This document shows positions 56,140-64,000 of a stretch of 64,000 bases of DNA, one piece after another. Below the pieces are notes generated by a model that had not been told where the DNA came from, made no database searches, and saw nothing but the letters and a program-made list of their open reading frames with translations. Every line of letters begins with the position of its first letter. The first letter of the stretch is position 1. A program made the translations under genes and the position numbers. The stretch comes from an uncultured Rhodospirillales bacterium (GTDB taxonomy: Bacteria; Pseudomonadota; Alphaproteobacteria; ATCC43930; CGMCC-115725): positions 372,001 to 436,000 of the forward strand of contig CAIKMD010000002.1 in NCBI GenBank assembly GCA_903828515.1, written 5' to 3'.

Positions 56140-56523
56140 CTAGGAGTCGAGCGGCAGGATGTTGCCGAAGCGGGCGGCGACGGCTTCGGGGGCTTCGGTG
56201 AATTGCACGCCGATTTCGGTCGGGGTCTGCCAGACGATTTCGCCCTGAAACTTGCCGAATTTTTCGAGCACCAGCACGACCTGCTCGAGCATCTCGACAT
56301 GATCGGAAAAGCGCAGGCGCGCGCCCCCCAATGACAAGTCGAGGGTGATGCAGTCGAACGTGCCGCCTTTTGCTTCGACCTTGGCCGCCCAGATCACCGC
56401 CTTGCGACGGAATTGGCGGCGTTCGGCCCAACCCGCATCGGTGCGGGGGCGGTCGCCTTGGGATCGGATAATACCACGCATGAGATTCAGTCGTTTCGGC
56501 CGAGATGCTTCCGGAAGGGTCAT
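56140..56523 (-). CDS. PilZ domain protein
   Basis: 127 residues. A c-di-GMP-binding PilZ domain: RRQFRRKAVIWAAKV (RxxxR), DLSLGGARLRFSD (the (D/N)xSxxG motif) and GVQFTEAPEAVAARF. All residues needed for c-di-GMP binding are visible, in contrast to the two degenerate GGDEF-EAL proteins at 15.6-18.6 kb. Start at ATG 56523; internal Met codons are possible later starts. Monocistronic, convergent with the MetE-like gene. Confidence 0.92.
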   Translation of the reverse strand: MTLPEASRPKRLNLMRGIIRSQGDRPRTDAGWAERRQFRRKAVIWAAKVEAKGGTFDCITLDLSLGGARLRFSDHVEMLEQVVLVLEKFGKFQGEIVWQTPTEIGVQFTEAPEAVAARFGNILPLDS

Positions 56524-56593
56524 GCTAAGGCGAATTGGTTAACCCGACGTTACGCGCACCCGCGACATTCAGCGCAAGAAGCGGGGGGCACGC

Positions 56594-57886
56594 ATGAGCG
56601 AACCGCAATGGGAACACGGTTACCCATGTGTTAAAGCCTCCTCGATGTTCGCCGCCACCGCGACCCGCCTGCCTGCCGCCTTCAATCGCCTCGCCTGGTC
56701 CAATCTCGCCGCTCAATCGGCCGAGCAGATTGGGCTTGCCGCCGCGCCGATCGTTGCCGTGTTGGCGTTGGGCGCGGGAGAAGGCGAGACCGGCCTGCTG
56801 CAGATGGCGCAGACGCTGCCCTTTCTACTCCTGTCCTTTCCCGCCGGGGTGCTCGCCGACCGGACGTCGCGCCGCCGCCTGATGGCCACGGCCGAGGGGC
56901 TGCGGGTGCTCTCGCTGCTGGCGATTCTGGTGCTGATCCTGGGCGGCTCGCTGACCATGCCGCTCCTCGCGATCCTGGGGTTTATCGGCGCCTCGGGGAC
57001 GGTGGCCTATGGCGTTGCCGCGCCGTCCCTGGTTCCGGCGCTGGTCGCGCGCGACGAGTTGGCCGCGGCCAATGCGCGACTCGAGGTCGCGCGCACGACT
57101 GCTTTCATCGCGGGTCCGGCGGCGGCGGGACTCGTCGTGGGCTGGCTCGGCGCGGGGGCGGCTTTCGCGTTTGCCGCCGCGCTTTCGACTTTGGCCGTGC
57201 TGTTGTTTCTGGGGCTCGAGGAGCCGCCGCGTCCCAAATTGCCGCCGCGTCATTTTTTCCAGGATTTGACCGAGGGCACGCGCTTCGTGGTCTCGCACAC
57301 GCTGCTGCGGCCGACCGTCATGACCGCGATCATCTACAATACCTCGTTCTTCATGATGCAGGCGGTTTTCGTGCCCTATGCGGTGCGCAGCCTCGGCATG
57401 TCGGCAACCGCGATCGGCGTGGCCTTCGCTTTCAACGGCATCGGTCTGGTCGGCGGCGCCTTGCTCGCGCCCACTATCGCGCGCCGGATCACCTTCGGTG
57501 CTTTCGTGACATTGGGTCCGGTATGCGGCTTTCTCGCCTCGGTGGTGATGGCGTCGACGCTCTGGCTGCCCTCGACATGGTTGCCGGCCTTGTCTTATTT
57601 CCTGCTGGGGATCGGCCCGATGCTGTGGATCATCGGCACCGCGACGTTGCGCCAATCGGTAACGCCGCCGGGGATGCTGGGGCGGGTTTCGGCGATCGTC
57701 ATCACGGCGACGCAAGGCTCGCGGCCGATGGGCGCGGCGTTGGGTGCCCTGATCGGCGGAACCTGGGGTGCCGGCCCGTGCCTCGTCATCGCCGCGATCG
57801 GGTTTTTCACCCAGATGATGCTGGTGCTGTTCTCGCCGCTGCCGCGTCTTCTGCGCCAACCCGAGCCCATGGCCCAAACCCCTTAA
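56594..57886 (+). CDS. MFS transporter, EntS/DUF894-like exporter
   Basis: 430 residues with about 12 hydrophobic segments. FPAGVLADRTSRRRLMATAE is the loop 2-3 signature; AYGVAAPSLVPALVARDELA, ANARLEVARTTAFIAGPAAA and GLGASLT-like ITATQGSRPMGAALGALIGG are characteristic of the EntS/DUF894 exporter group. ATG 56594 follows GGGGGGCACGC. Likely an exporter of a small organic compound or drug. Not evidently tied to the neighbouring solute-binding protein. Confidence 0.88.
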   Translation: MSEPQWEHGYPCVKASSMFAATATRLPAAFNRLAWSNLAAQSAEQIGLAAAPIVAVLALGAGEGETGLLQMAQTLPFLLLSFPAGVLADRTSRRRLMATAEGLRVLSLLAILVLILGGSLTMPLLAILGFIGASGTVAYGVAAPSLVPALVARDELAAANARLEVARTTAFIAGPAAAGLVVGWLGAGAAFAFAAALSTLAVLLFLGLEEPPRPKLPPRHFFQDLTEGTRFVVSHTLLRPTVMTAIIYNTSFFMMQAVFVPYAVRSLGMSATAIGVAFAFNGIGLVGGALLAPTIARRITFGAFVTLGPVCGFLASVVMASTLWLPSTWLPALSYFLLGIGPMLWIIGTATLRQSVTPPGMLGRVSAIVITATQGSRPMGAALGALIGGTWGAGPCLVIAAIGFFTQMMLVLFSPLPRLLRQPEPMAQTP

Positions 57887-57940
57887 ATCACCGCGCCGCG
57901 CGTGTCATACTCGTCCCAATAGTTGGGGGAGGGAGACACC

Positions 57941-58915
57941 GTGAAGACAAGTCTTTGTCGGCTGACGATGGTTGCCGCATTCGGCGTCGCGGCGTTCTCG
58001 CTCGGATCGGGCGCGGCGTTTGCCGAGCCGCTGCGCGTCGGCAAGCCGCAGGCCGAGGTGTTCTCTTTCGTGCCGCTCGACGTGGGGATTCAACAGGGCA
58101 TTTTCGCCAAGCACGGCATCGAGGTCGAAGGCCTGGCGCTCGGCGGCGCCGCGAAATTGCAGCAGGCGATGGCGGCCGGCGCGATCGATGTGGGTTTGGG
58201 CTCGGGTCCCGCCTTGTCCTTCATCGCCAAAGGCGCGCCGCAACTCGGCATCGCCGCGATGGCCGGACGGCCGTCGATCATGGCGCTCCTCGTGGCGAAG
58301 GACGGACCGATCAAGACGGTCGCCGATCTCAAGGGCAAGACGCTGTCGATCTCGGCGCCGGGCGGTGTGCCCGAATGGCTCGCCCGCGAGCTCTCGCGCC
58401 AGCAGGGCTGGGGGCCGGATGGCATCACGCTTGTCGGTCTGGGCGCGGATAGTTCGCAGATCGCGGCGTTGCGCACGGGCGAGACCGTCGGCTTCCCGAA
58501 CGACATCTTCGTCGCCAGCCGCCTGGAGCGTCAGGGCGTCGGGCGTATCCTGGTGAAGTTCGGCGATATCGTGCCGGTGTTCATGATGCATGTGATCTTC
58601 GCCAACGACACGGCGATCGCCAATCGCGGCGACGATTTGCGCAAGTTCCTCGCAGGCTGGTTCGAGACGATTGCCTATATGCGTCAGAACAAGGCCGCCT
58701 CGGTGAAGATCGCCGCCGAAGTCACGAACGTGCCGTCAGATATCATCGAAAGTGTCTACGACTCCGTCATGCCGATGTTCTCCGACGACGGGCGTTTCGA
58801 TCCGAAAGCGCTGAAGGTGCTTTCGGCGTCGTTCGTCGAGCTGAATTTGCTTCCGACCGAACCGGACATGAGCAAACTCTATACCGAGCGCTTCTTGCCC
58901 TCGGCGGTGAAATAG
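57941..58915 (+). CDS. NMT1/SsuA-type periplasmic binding protein
   Basis: 324 residues with signal peptide (LTMVAAFGVAAFSLGSGAAF, cleavage near AFA-EPL). Binding fold: FSFVPLDVGIQQGIFAKHGI, AAKLQQAMAAGAIDVGLGSG, GPIKTVADLKGKTLSISAPG and the terminal EPDMSKLYTERFLPS. GTG 57941 has GGGGGAGGGAGAC before it. It is a paralogue of 61416-62402 (shared DMSK(L/F)YTE(R/K)FLP ending, and IAAL...). It precedes an amidohydrolase gene by 39 bp and probably delivers that pathway's substrate. No ABC permease nearby. Confidence 0.88.
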   Translation: MKTSLCRLTMVAAFGVAAFSLGSGAAFAEPLRVGKPQAEVFSFVPLDVGIQQGIFAKHGIEVEGLALGGAAKLQQAMAAGAIDVGLGSGPALSFIAKGAPQLGIAAMAGRPSIMALLVAKDGPIKTVADLKGKTLSISAPGGVPEWLARELSRQQGWGPDGITLVGLGADSSQIAALRTGETVGFPNDIFVASRLERQGVGRILVKFGDIVPVFMMHVIFANDTAIANRGDDLRKFLAGWFETIAYMRQNKAASVKIAAEVTNVPSDIIESVYDSVMPMFSDDGRFDPKALKVLSASFVELNLLPTEPDMSKLYTERFLPSAVK

Positions 58916-58954
58916 GCAAGGCTGGCCGTAACAGTTTTCCGGGAGAGACGCGCC

Positions 58955-60178
58955 ATGGATACGCTTGAAACCCGCTATCGCGATTTGTCGAACGAGGAAT
59001 TCGACACGACGACATTGCTGCAGCACGCCACCGAGCAGGCGGTTCAGCGCCGCTATGAGGATTTCCCGATCATCGATATCGATGGTCATCACTACGAAAC
59101 CGAATCCTTCGCCCAGATTTGCGAATTCATCGAAGATCCGGTGATGCGCCAGCAGGCGAAGTATCAGGGCTTCGGCGGCGTCGGCATCACCGGCGGCGGC
59201 AATTTCCAGCCGTTGGGCGGTCGCGTCACGCGCTATCCCGGCCGGCGCCGGGAGAAGACCCCGCCGGGGACGCATCGCGACATCGCGCTGACGCGGCGTT
59301 GGATGGATGCGATCGGCATCGACATGCTGTGCCTGTTTCCGACCCCGATGCTGGCCTTGGGCTTCACCCCACGGGTCGAAGTCGAGGTGGCGCTGGCGCG
59401 CGCGTATAATCGCTGGCTGTGCGAGACGGTGCTGGCGGCAGAGCCGCGCATCAATTCCTCGCTGTATCTGCCGATGAACGATCCCGAGGCGGCCTATAAA
59501 GTCGTCCAGGATTTCGGCGACAAGAAGGGCGTGATCGGATTCACGGTCTGCACCGCGCGCCACAAGGCGCTCTACGACAACACCTATATGAAGACCTATG
59601 CGGCGATCGAGGAGCGCGGCATGCCGCTGGTCTTCCACAGCCAGTTCGGCGGCGGTAGCGACCAGAGCCTCAATCTCTGCAATCGGTTCATGGCGGCACA
59701 CGCACTGGGCTTTTCGTGGTTCAACATTCTTCATTGCACGAACTGGCTCTGCAACGGTTTGCCCGAACGCTTCCCCAAGCTTCGGACGATCTGGGTCGAA
59801 AGCGGCTTGGCGTGGATACCCTTCCTGATGCAGCGTCTCGACAATGAGTGGATGATGCGCAGTTCCGAGGTTCCCCTGCTGAAGCGCAAGCCCTCGGACT
59901 ATATGCGCGAGATGTACTTCTCGACCCAGCCGATGGAGATGGTCCACAACCGCAAGGCACTCGAACTTACCTTCGAGATGATCAATGCCGAGACGCAGCT
60001 CCTCTATGCATCCGACTATCCGCATTGGGACATGGACCTGCCCAGCACGATCTACGATCTGCCGTTCCTGAGCGAAACGGCTAAGCGCAATATTCTCGGC
60101 GGTAACGCGGCGCGCGTTTTCAATCTCAAGCCGCAAGTGTCGGAGATGAAGCAGAAACGGCTCGCCGCGCGGGGCTGA
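58955..60178 (+). CDS. Amidohydrolase-family protein, ACMSD-like
   Basis: 407 residues of the metal-dependent amidohydrolase (TIM-barrel) superfamily, amidohydrolase-2/ACMSD branch, whose members decarboxylate or hydrolyse aromatic acids. Visible: DIDGHHYETESFAQ with the first-strand metal ligands, SSLYLPMNDPEAAYK, MPLVFHSQFGGGS (His after strand 5), NILHCTNWLCNG (His after strand 6), and LLYASDYPHWDMDLPS, the terminal SDYPHW that carries the catalytic Asp. A decarboxylase is as likely as a hydrolase. Follows the binding protein gene on the same strand; the ThDP decarboxylase subunits converge on it. Confidence 0.87.
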   Translation: MDTLETRYRDLSNEEFDTTTLLQHATEQAVQRRYEDFPIIDIDGHHYETESFAQICEFIEDPVMRQQAKYQGFGGVGITGGGNFQPLGGRVTRYPGRRREKTPPGTHRDIALTRRWMDAIGIDMLCLFPTPMLALGFTPRVEVEVALARAYNRWLCETVLAAEPRINSSLYLPMNDPEAAYKVVQDFGDKKGVIGFTVCTARHKALYDNTYMKTYAAIEERGMPLVFHSQFGGGSDQSLNLCNRFMAAHALGFSWFNILHCTNWLCNGLPERFPKLRTIWVESGLAWIPFLMQRLDNEWMMRSSEVPLLKRKPSDYMREMYFSTQPMEMVHNRKALELTFEMINAETQLLYASDYPHWDMDLPSTIYDLPFLSETAKRNILGGNAARVFNLKPQVSEMKQKRLAARG

Positions 60179-60184
60179 TCGATA

Positions 60185-60754
60185 TCAGCTCTGGCGCAGG
60201 GCTGTCCTGAAAGACGCCCGTGCAGCGGCGCCGTGGATGAAGATATAGTCCTGCGGCGGCGGCTCGCCGGCCACCAGTTTCAGGTCGACGAGAACGGGGC
60301 CAGGCTCTTTCAATAGCCCACCAATCTTGGCCTCGAACGCATCGAGCGTCGATATTTCGTCGGCTTTGACGTAACCGGCCGCGCGGGCCAGCGCCGCGAA
60401 GCTGAGCTGGTCGCGGCCGGGGATGGGATGTCCGCCATTGGCCTCGTACATGCCGTTCCCGCAGACGAAATGCAGAAGATTGGCCGGCTTCTGGCTGGCG
60501 ATCGTCACCAGCGATCCGAGATTCATCAAGAGGCTGCCGTCGCCGTCGAGGACGATGACGCGTTTGTCCGGGCGCGCGAGCGCGAAACCCAGTGCGATCG
60601 ATGAGGCTTGCCCCATCGCACCGATCGAATAATAGGTGAGGGCATAATCGGGCCGGATCGCGTGCCATTCCTGCGCCGCCTGATAAACCGGAACGACGAT
60701 CTCATCGCGCACATGGCGCGCGAGGATTTGAAAACAGAGGTCGCGTCGCATCAT
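60185..60754 (-). CDS. ThDP-dependent 2-oxoacid decarboxylase, beta-type subunit
   Basis: 189 residues corresponding to the C-terminal cofactor domain of ThDP decarboxylases. ALTYYSIGAMGQASSIALGF and the ThDP/Mg motif VIVLDGDGSLLMNLGSLVTI followed by LLHFVCGNGMYEANGGHPIP are clear. It resembles the beta subunit of sulfopyruvate decarboxylase (ComE) or phosphonopyruvate decarboxylase. The alpha subunit gene lies 4 bp upstream on the same strand, so they form one heteromeric enzyme. The substrate cannot be read from sequence. Confidence 0.87.
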   Translation of the reverse strand: MMRRDLCFQILARHVRDEIVVPVYQAAQEWHAIRPDYALTYYSIGAMGQASSIALGFALARPDKRVIVLDGDGSLLMNLGSLVTIASQKPANLLHFVCGNGMYEANGGHPIPGRDQLSFAALARAAGYVKADEISTLDAFEAKIGGLLKEPGPVLVDLKLVAGEPPPQDYIFIHGAAARASFRTALRQS

Positions 60755-60758
60755 CGGA

Positions 60759-61268
60759 TTACATCTGCCTCCCGATCAAAAGCGCGGTCGGATAGGAATC
60801 GGCATAGGCCTTGTCGATGGCGGGCCGGATGAAGCGGACATCGCTCATCTGTTCCAGAAGATCGTGCGGCACGCTCATCGCGTCGAGAATGGGCTCGACG
60901 ATGCGGATGCCGAAGCTCTTGGATTTGGTCGGCGCGACGCCGGGTTCCTTTTGCAGCAGTCCCGCCATCACGCAGACCGGCAGCTTGTATTCGCATCCGG
61001 CCGAACGGAGCGCATTGATGGAATCGAGCAGACCGGTGTACTGAATGAGCAAAAGCGCGCGTTTGTCGCATAAGGACATCGCGGCGCAGATCGACACGCC
61101 TTCGTCCTCCTTGCAGACGCGAACGAGCCGGAATCGCTTGTCGGTGACCAGCGGCCAGAGCAGGCCCTCGCTCGTCGTGATGTCGGGAACGGAGACGATA
61201 TACTCGATGCCGCATGACGCGATTGCATCGAGAATGACCGCCCCGGTGATCGGATCGGCGTCGTTCAT
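60759..61268 (-). CDS. ThDP-dependent 2-oxoacid decarboxylase, alpha-type subunit
   Basis: 169 residues equal to the pyrimidine-binding N-terminal domain of ThDP enzymes: VILDAIASCGIEYIVSVPDI, VCKEDEGVSICAAMSLCDKR (the conserved catalytic Glu in KEDEG) and ALLLIQYTGLLDSINALRSA, as in ComD of sulfopyruvate decarboxylase or phosphonopyruvate decarboxylase. ATG 61268 follows GGGAGGC, and the frame is open to 61304. Located between an amidohydrolase and binding protein genes, it may cut a 2-oxo acid released from the imported compound (inference). Confidence 0.87.
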   Translation of the reverse strand: MNDADPITGAVILDAIASCGIEYIVSVPDITTSEGLLWPLVTDKRFRLVRVCKEDEGVSICAAMSLCDKRALLLIQYTGLLDSINALRSAGCEYKLPVCVMAGLLQKEPGVAPTKSKSFGIRIVEPILDAMSVPHDLLEQMSDVRFIRPAIDKAYADSYPTALLIGRQM

Positions 61269-61415
61269 GCCTCCCGCCTTCTCATTCTGTTTATCTCTCG
61301 CCATATTCGCACGGGCAGCCGGCCGGGAACAAGCCGCAGGCCGCGCTTGAGGCCGAAAAGCGCCGCGTTTATAGTCGTCTCAAGCCCCTAAAGGGCGCGA
61401 TAGGGGGAAACGGCG

Positions 61416-62402
61416 ATGGGCATCCGCGATCCGGGACGCAGACCCGTTCTCAAGGCATTGGCCGCGTCGGCTGTCGCGTCGCTGGCGATGCCACGGATCG
61501 GTCGAGCGGCCACGCCGGAGAAAATCGTCATCGGCAAATCGATCGCGACGTTGTTGGCCTATACGCCGATCGACGTCGGTCTGGAACATGGCTTCTACCA
61601 AAAACGCGGACTTGATCTCGAGGTCGTGGCGTTCGACGGCTCGGCTCGTATGCATCAGGCAATGATCGCCGGTAGCGTCGACGTGGCGCTGGGGTCCGGC
61701 GCCACCATGTCCGACGTCGGCAAGGGCGAGCCGTCGCTGTGCATCGCACAGACTTTGGGACCGCCGGCCGACATCGCGATCATCGTGCCGTATGATTCGC
61801 CGATCAAGACGCCGGATGACATGCGCGGCAAGACGGTGGGCGTCGCCTCGACGGGTTCGGTGACCGAATGGGTCATGTTCGAACTGGCCCGGCAAAATGG
61901 CTGGCCGACCAGCGACGTCAAAACCGTGGGGCTCGGCGGCATGCAGGCGTCGATTGCCGCCTTGCAGACCCATCAGGTGGAGGCGGTCGTCTCGGACGTC
62001 GCCGTCGGCTTCCTATTGGAGCCGAAAAAGGTCGCGCGAGTCCTCGTTCCTTGTTCGAGTTACATCGACGATTTCGTCATGCATGCGAATTATGCATCGA
62101 CGAAGTTCATGGCCGAGCATCCGGATGCGTTGCGCGCGTTTCTCGCGGGTTGGTTCGAGGCGGTCGCCTTCATGCGCGCCAACAAGGACGAGACGGTTCG
62201 CATCGCCACGCCGATCATGAAGCTTGAGGCTTCGATCGTCGCGCGTACCTATGACACGGTTATTCCGCCGATGTCGCTGGACGGAATTTTCGATCCCAAA
62301 GGCCTGGCGACGATCGCGCGCTCTTATGTCGAACTCAAGACTCTCGAGACGGCGCCCGATATGTCGAAATTCTATACCGAGAAATTCCTGCCCAAGGTCT
62401 AA
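61416..62402 (+). CDS. NMT1/SsuA-type binding protein with Tat-like signal
   Basis: 328 residues. The N-terminus GIRDPGRRPVLKALAASAVA contains a twin-arginine pair before the hydrophobic stretch and may use the Tat route, unlike the other binding proteins here, which have plain Sec signals. The mature part (LLAYTPIDVGLEHGFYQKRG, GSARMHQAMIAGSVDVALGS, SPIKTPDDMRGKTVGVASTG, APDMSKFYTEKFLP) matches that at 57941-58915. It is divergent from the ThDP decarboxylase pair (about 150 bp between starts) and convergent with another binding protein. Confidence 0.87.
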   Translation: MGIRDPGRRPVLKALAASAVASLAMPRIGRAATPEKIVIGKSIATLLAYTPIDVGLEHGFYQKRGLDLEVVAFDGSARMHQAMIAGSVDVALGSGATMSDVGKGEPSLCIAQTLGPPADIAIIVPYDSPIKTPDDMRGKTVGVASTGSVTEWVMFELARQNGWPTSDVKTVGLGGMQASIAALQTHQVEAVVSDVAVGFLLEPKKVARVLVPCSSYIDDFVMHANYASTKFMAEHPDALRAFLAGWFEAVAFMRANKDETVRIATPIMKLEASIVARTYDTVIPPMSLDGIFDPKGLATIARSYVELKTLETAPDMSKFYTEKFLPKV

Positions 62403-62406
62403 GGCA

Positions 62407-63339
62407 TCAGTTCAGGATGAGCTTGCCGGCGTCGATCGGCTGTTTCATCACGCCGAGTTCGAGCGCCAGCTTGATCATGAAATCGAAATCCTTGGCCTCG
62501 AGTTTGGTGGCGAAGGTGGCCATCGACGACGGATCGACGAAGCCCATATCCTTTTGTTCGATGGCTTTGGCCTCGTCGGGATTGGCCGTGATGAACGCGA
62601 TGCCATCGACGATCGAGGCGCGGAAGGCCTCGACCTCTTTGCGATGCGACGTCGCCCACTCGCGCGTCGACATCCAGAAAGAACCGAGCACGTCGGGATT
62701 GACCTCTGAGAAGAAGTCGACCGACATCGACGCGGCGCCGGAGGCGATGATGCGGCCACGGATCGGCTCGATCGGCGTCGTCGCGTCGAGTTGCGCGGAT
62801 TTCAGCATGTCGCCCATCTGGAGCATCGGCGATTCGATGACGGTAACCTGATCGCGCGGCACTTTGTGGTCGAGCAGCCATTTGCGCAGGAACAGCTCGA
62901 TGATGCTGTTGAAGCCCGGTACGCCGACCTTGAGGCCTTTGAGGTCCTCGGCGCGCTGCACCGTCACGCCGGATCGGGTGATGAGACTGATCTTGGCGTT
63001 CGATTTGACCAGCCGGGCGGCGCCCTCGATCGCAACCAGGTCAAGCCCGCCTTCGTCGGCGAGAAGAAGATTGGGTGGGGTCGCGTAGGCGATCTGCACG
63101 CTTTGGGATACCAGCATCGGTGGCACGACCGACGGCGTCGGCACGATCAGAAGCGTGACGTCGATCCCGTGCTTCTCGAAAATGCCTTTGTCGCGCGCCA
63201 CGAAAGCGGGGAGGAAGTCGACCGCGGGTCCGAGGCCGACCGTGATCTTGGGGAGTGCCTGGCTCGACGCGGGTTGCGTGGCGACGGCGGTCGCCAGCAA
63301 GGCGAACACCGGGAACCACATATTTCGCAGGAAAAACAT
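62407..63339 (-). CDS. NMT1/SsuA-type periplasmic binding protein
   Basis: 310 residues with Sec signal peptide (MWFPVFALLATAVATQPASS, cleavage near SQA-LPK). FLPAFVARDKGIFEKHGIDV, MLVSQSVQIAYATPPNLLLA, AEDLKGLKVGVPGFNSIIEL and AQLDATTPIEPIRGRIIAS show the binding fold; it is a more distant member than the two SBPs to its left. ATG 63339 is preceded by GGGGGGAT; the frame is open to 63363. It converges tail to tail with the previous gene (4-bp gap). No permease genes follow within the window. Confidence 0.87.
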   Translation of the reverse strand: MFFLRNMWFPVFALLATAVATQPASSQALPKITVGLGPAVDFLPAFVARDKGIFEKHGIDVTLLIVPTPSVVPPMLVSQSVQIAYATPPNLLLADEGGLDLVAIEGAARLVKSNAKISLITRSGVTVQRAEDLKGLKVGVPGFNSIIELFLRKWLLDHKVPRDQVTVIESPMLQMGDMLKSAQLDATTPIEPIRGRIIASGAASMSVDFFSEVNPDVLGSFWMSTREWATSHRKEVEAFRASIVDGIAFITANPDEAKAIEQKDMGFVDPSSMATFATKLEAKDFDFMIKLALELGVMKQPIDAGKLILN

Positions 63340-63448
63340 CGTGCAAATCCCCCCAAATTTCATTCTTGGTCGATCCGCCGATCATGACGAAGCGGCCCGT
63401 TTGGGTCAAATCCACGCGAGCGCCAAACGATAGGCGCTCGTCGCCGTT

Positions 63449-64000
63449 TCAGCTCGTTCCGGGCGTGGCCAGCAAAAGCCGCAGCCTGGCGGCGATAACC
63501 CTCGGATCGACCGGCTTGAGCAGAAAGATATCGATCTCGGCCGAGCGAAGAATTTCGTCGCTGGCATCGTCGCTATAGCCGGTGCAGAGCACGATCTTCG
63601 TCCGGGCCCGGATCGACTTGATTTTGTGGATCAGTTCCAGCCCGCGCATCCCCGGCATGACTTCGTCGGTGATGACGGCGTTGAAAATATCCGGGCTTTC
63701 CTTGAATTGTGCGAGGGCCTTGATCGGATCGTAGACGCAGGTGGTGGCGTAGCCGAAGCGTCTCAGGCCGATCGAAAGCATGTCGGCGATATCAGGTTCG
63801 TCGTCCACGATCAGAACGTGGCCGGTTCCATGGCCGATGCCGGGAACCGGTTTCTCCAAAGACTTCTCCGCGACGGGCGGCGCGACCAGCGGAAGATAAA
63901 CGGAAAACACTGTTCCGACGCCGGGGCGACTGACGACGCGGCAAACGGCATCGTGGCTTTCGATCACGCCGTGAACGACGGCAAGACCGAGGCCGGTTCC
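63449..64000 (-). CDS. Hybrid histidine kinase, C-terminal part (cut by window edge)
   Basis: The gene enters from the right edge; 183 codons are visible. The edge codons read GTGLGLAVVHGVIESHDAVC, the last ATP-binding box of a histidine kinase ATPase domain, then VSRPGVGTVFSVYLPLV closing that domain, a short linker, and a receiver domain (HVLIVDDEPDIADML, phospho-Asp in AVITDEVMPGMRG, CTGYSD, LLKPVDP). So it is a hybrid kinase with C-terminal REC. The apparent GTG start at 63967 is inside the kinase and not a true start. Sensor part and signal are outside the window. Confidence 0.9.
   Translation of the reverse strand, partial: GTGLGLAVVHGVIESHDAVCRVVSRPGVGTVFSVYLPLVAPPVAEKSLEKPVPGIGHGTGHVLIVDDEPDIADMLSIGLRRFGYATTCVYDPIKALAQFKESPDIFNAVITDEVMPGMRGLELIHKIKSIRARTKIVLCTGYSDDASDEILRSAEIDIFLLKPVDPRVIAARLRLLLATPGTS

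Overview
The window is GC-rich (roughly two thirds G+C by eye), densely packed chromosomal DNA from an alphaproteobacterium. Support for that placement: the block DUF2155 / aat / accC-accB / aroQ, a pyruvate dehydrogenase operon whose E1-beta carries its own lipoyl domain, lipA followed by a COQ10-like START protein, a groE operon with an RpoH-type promoter plus a CIRCE, a PmtA-type phospholipid N-methyltransferase, and many solute-binding proteins. The genus cannot be fixed from sequence alone. No prophage, insertion sequence, integrase or CRISPR array was seen; the only RNA gene found is one tRNA-Val(CAC).

Layout. 1-3.1 kb: fatty-acid/aromatic housekeeping block (aroQ-accB-accC-aat, read leftward) meeting a DUF2155 gene tail to tail. 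3.2-10.7 kb: small secreted and coiled proteins, an MFS carrier overlapping a TRAP-type binding protein, aquaporin, GT2 glycosyltransferase, and a divergent marR / maiA pair with a palindromic operator. 10.7-18.6 kb: copper P-type ATPase divergent from csoR around a perfect palindrome, groES-groEL, then two tandem paralogues that look like catalytically dead GGDEF-EAL proteins. 18.6-23.4 kb: tRNA-Val and an operon of alpha/beta hydrolase, Rieske oxygenase, substrate-binding protein and UbiD-type decarboxylase, suggesting uptake and breakdown of an aromatic acid or ester. 23.4-30.4 kb: a large hybrid histidine kinase and a phospholipid locus (psd, a membrane-anchored class III aminotransferase-like enzyme, a DUF962/Mpo1-like membrane protein, pmtA).

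30.5-46.4 kb: accessory metabolism: a PEP-CTERM exported protein behind an AT-rich leader, MOSC protein, single-domain response regulator, quinone oxidoreductase-like MDR, sulfatase/phosphonate monoesterase, double cupin, pentapeptide-repeat protein, second TRAP-type binding protein, TIGR03862-like flavoprotein, two-domain VOC protein, a glycosyltransferase-like protein, and a second copy of the hydrolase-Rieske module. 46.5-56.5 kb: core metabolism: FtsB-like protein, a TA pair whose toxin is frameshifted, pdhA-pdhB-pdhC-(REP-like palindrome)-lpdA, DinB, lipA, COQ10-like, a MetE-C-like protein and a PilZ protein. 56.6-64 kb: MFS exporter, three NMT1/SsuA-type binding proteins, an ACMSD-like amidohydrolase, a two-subunit ThDP decarboxylase, and the 3' end of a hybrid histidine kinase cut by the window edge.

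Two themes stand out. First, six periplasmic binding proteins lie here with no cognate membrane permease, next to aromatic-degradation enzymes. Second, the 26.4-30.4 kb locus combines phosphatidylethanolamine synthesis and methylation with an unusual membrane-anchored PLP enzyme and a probable lipid alpha-oxidation protein; it is the best candidate for an undescribed system. Starts were moved from the longest open frame where a ribosome-binding site or family alignment argued for it, and these choices are stated in each entry.
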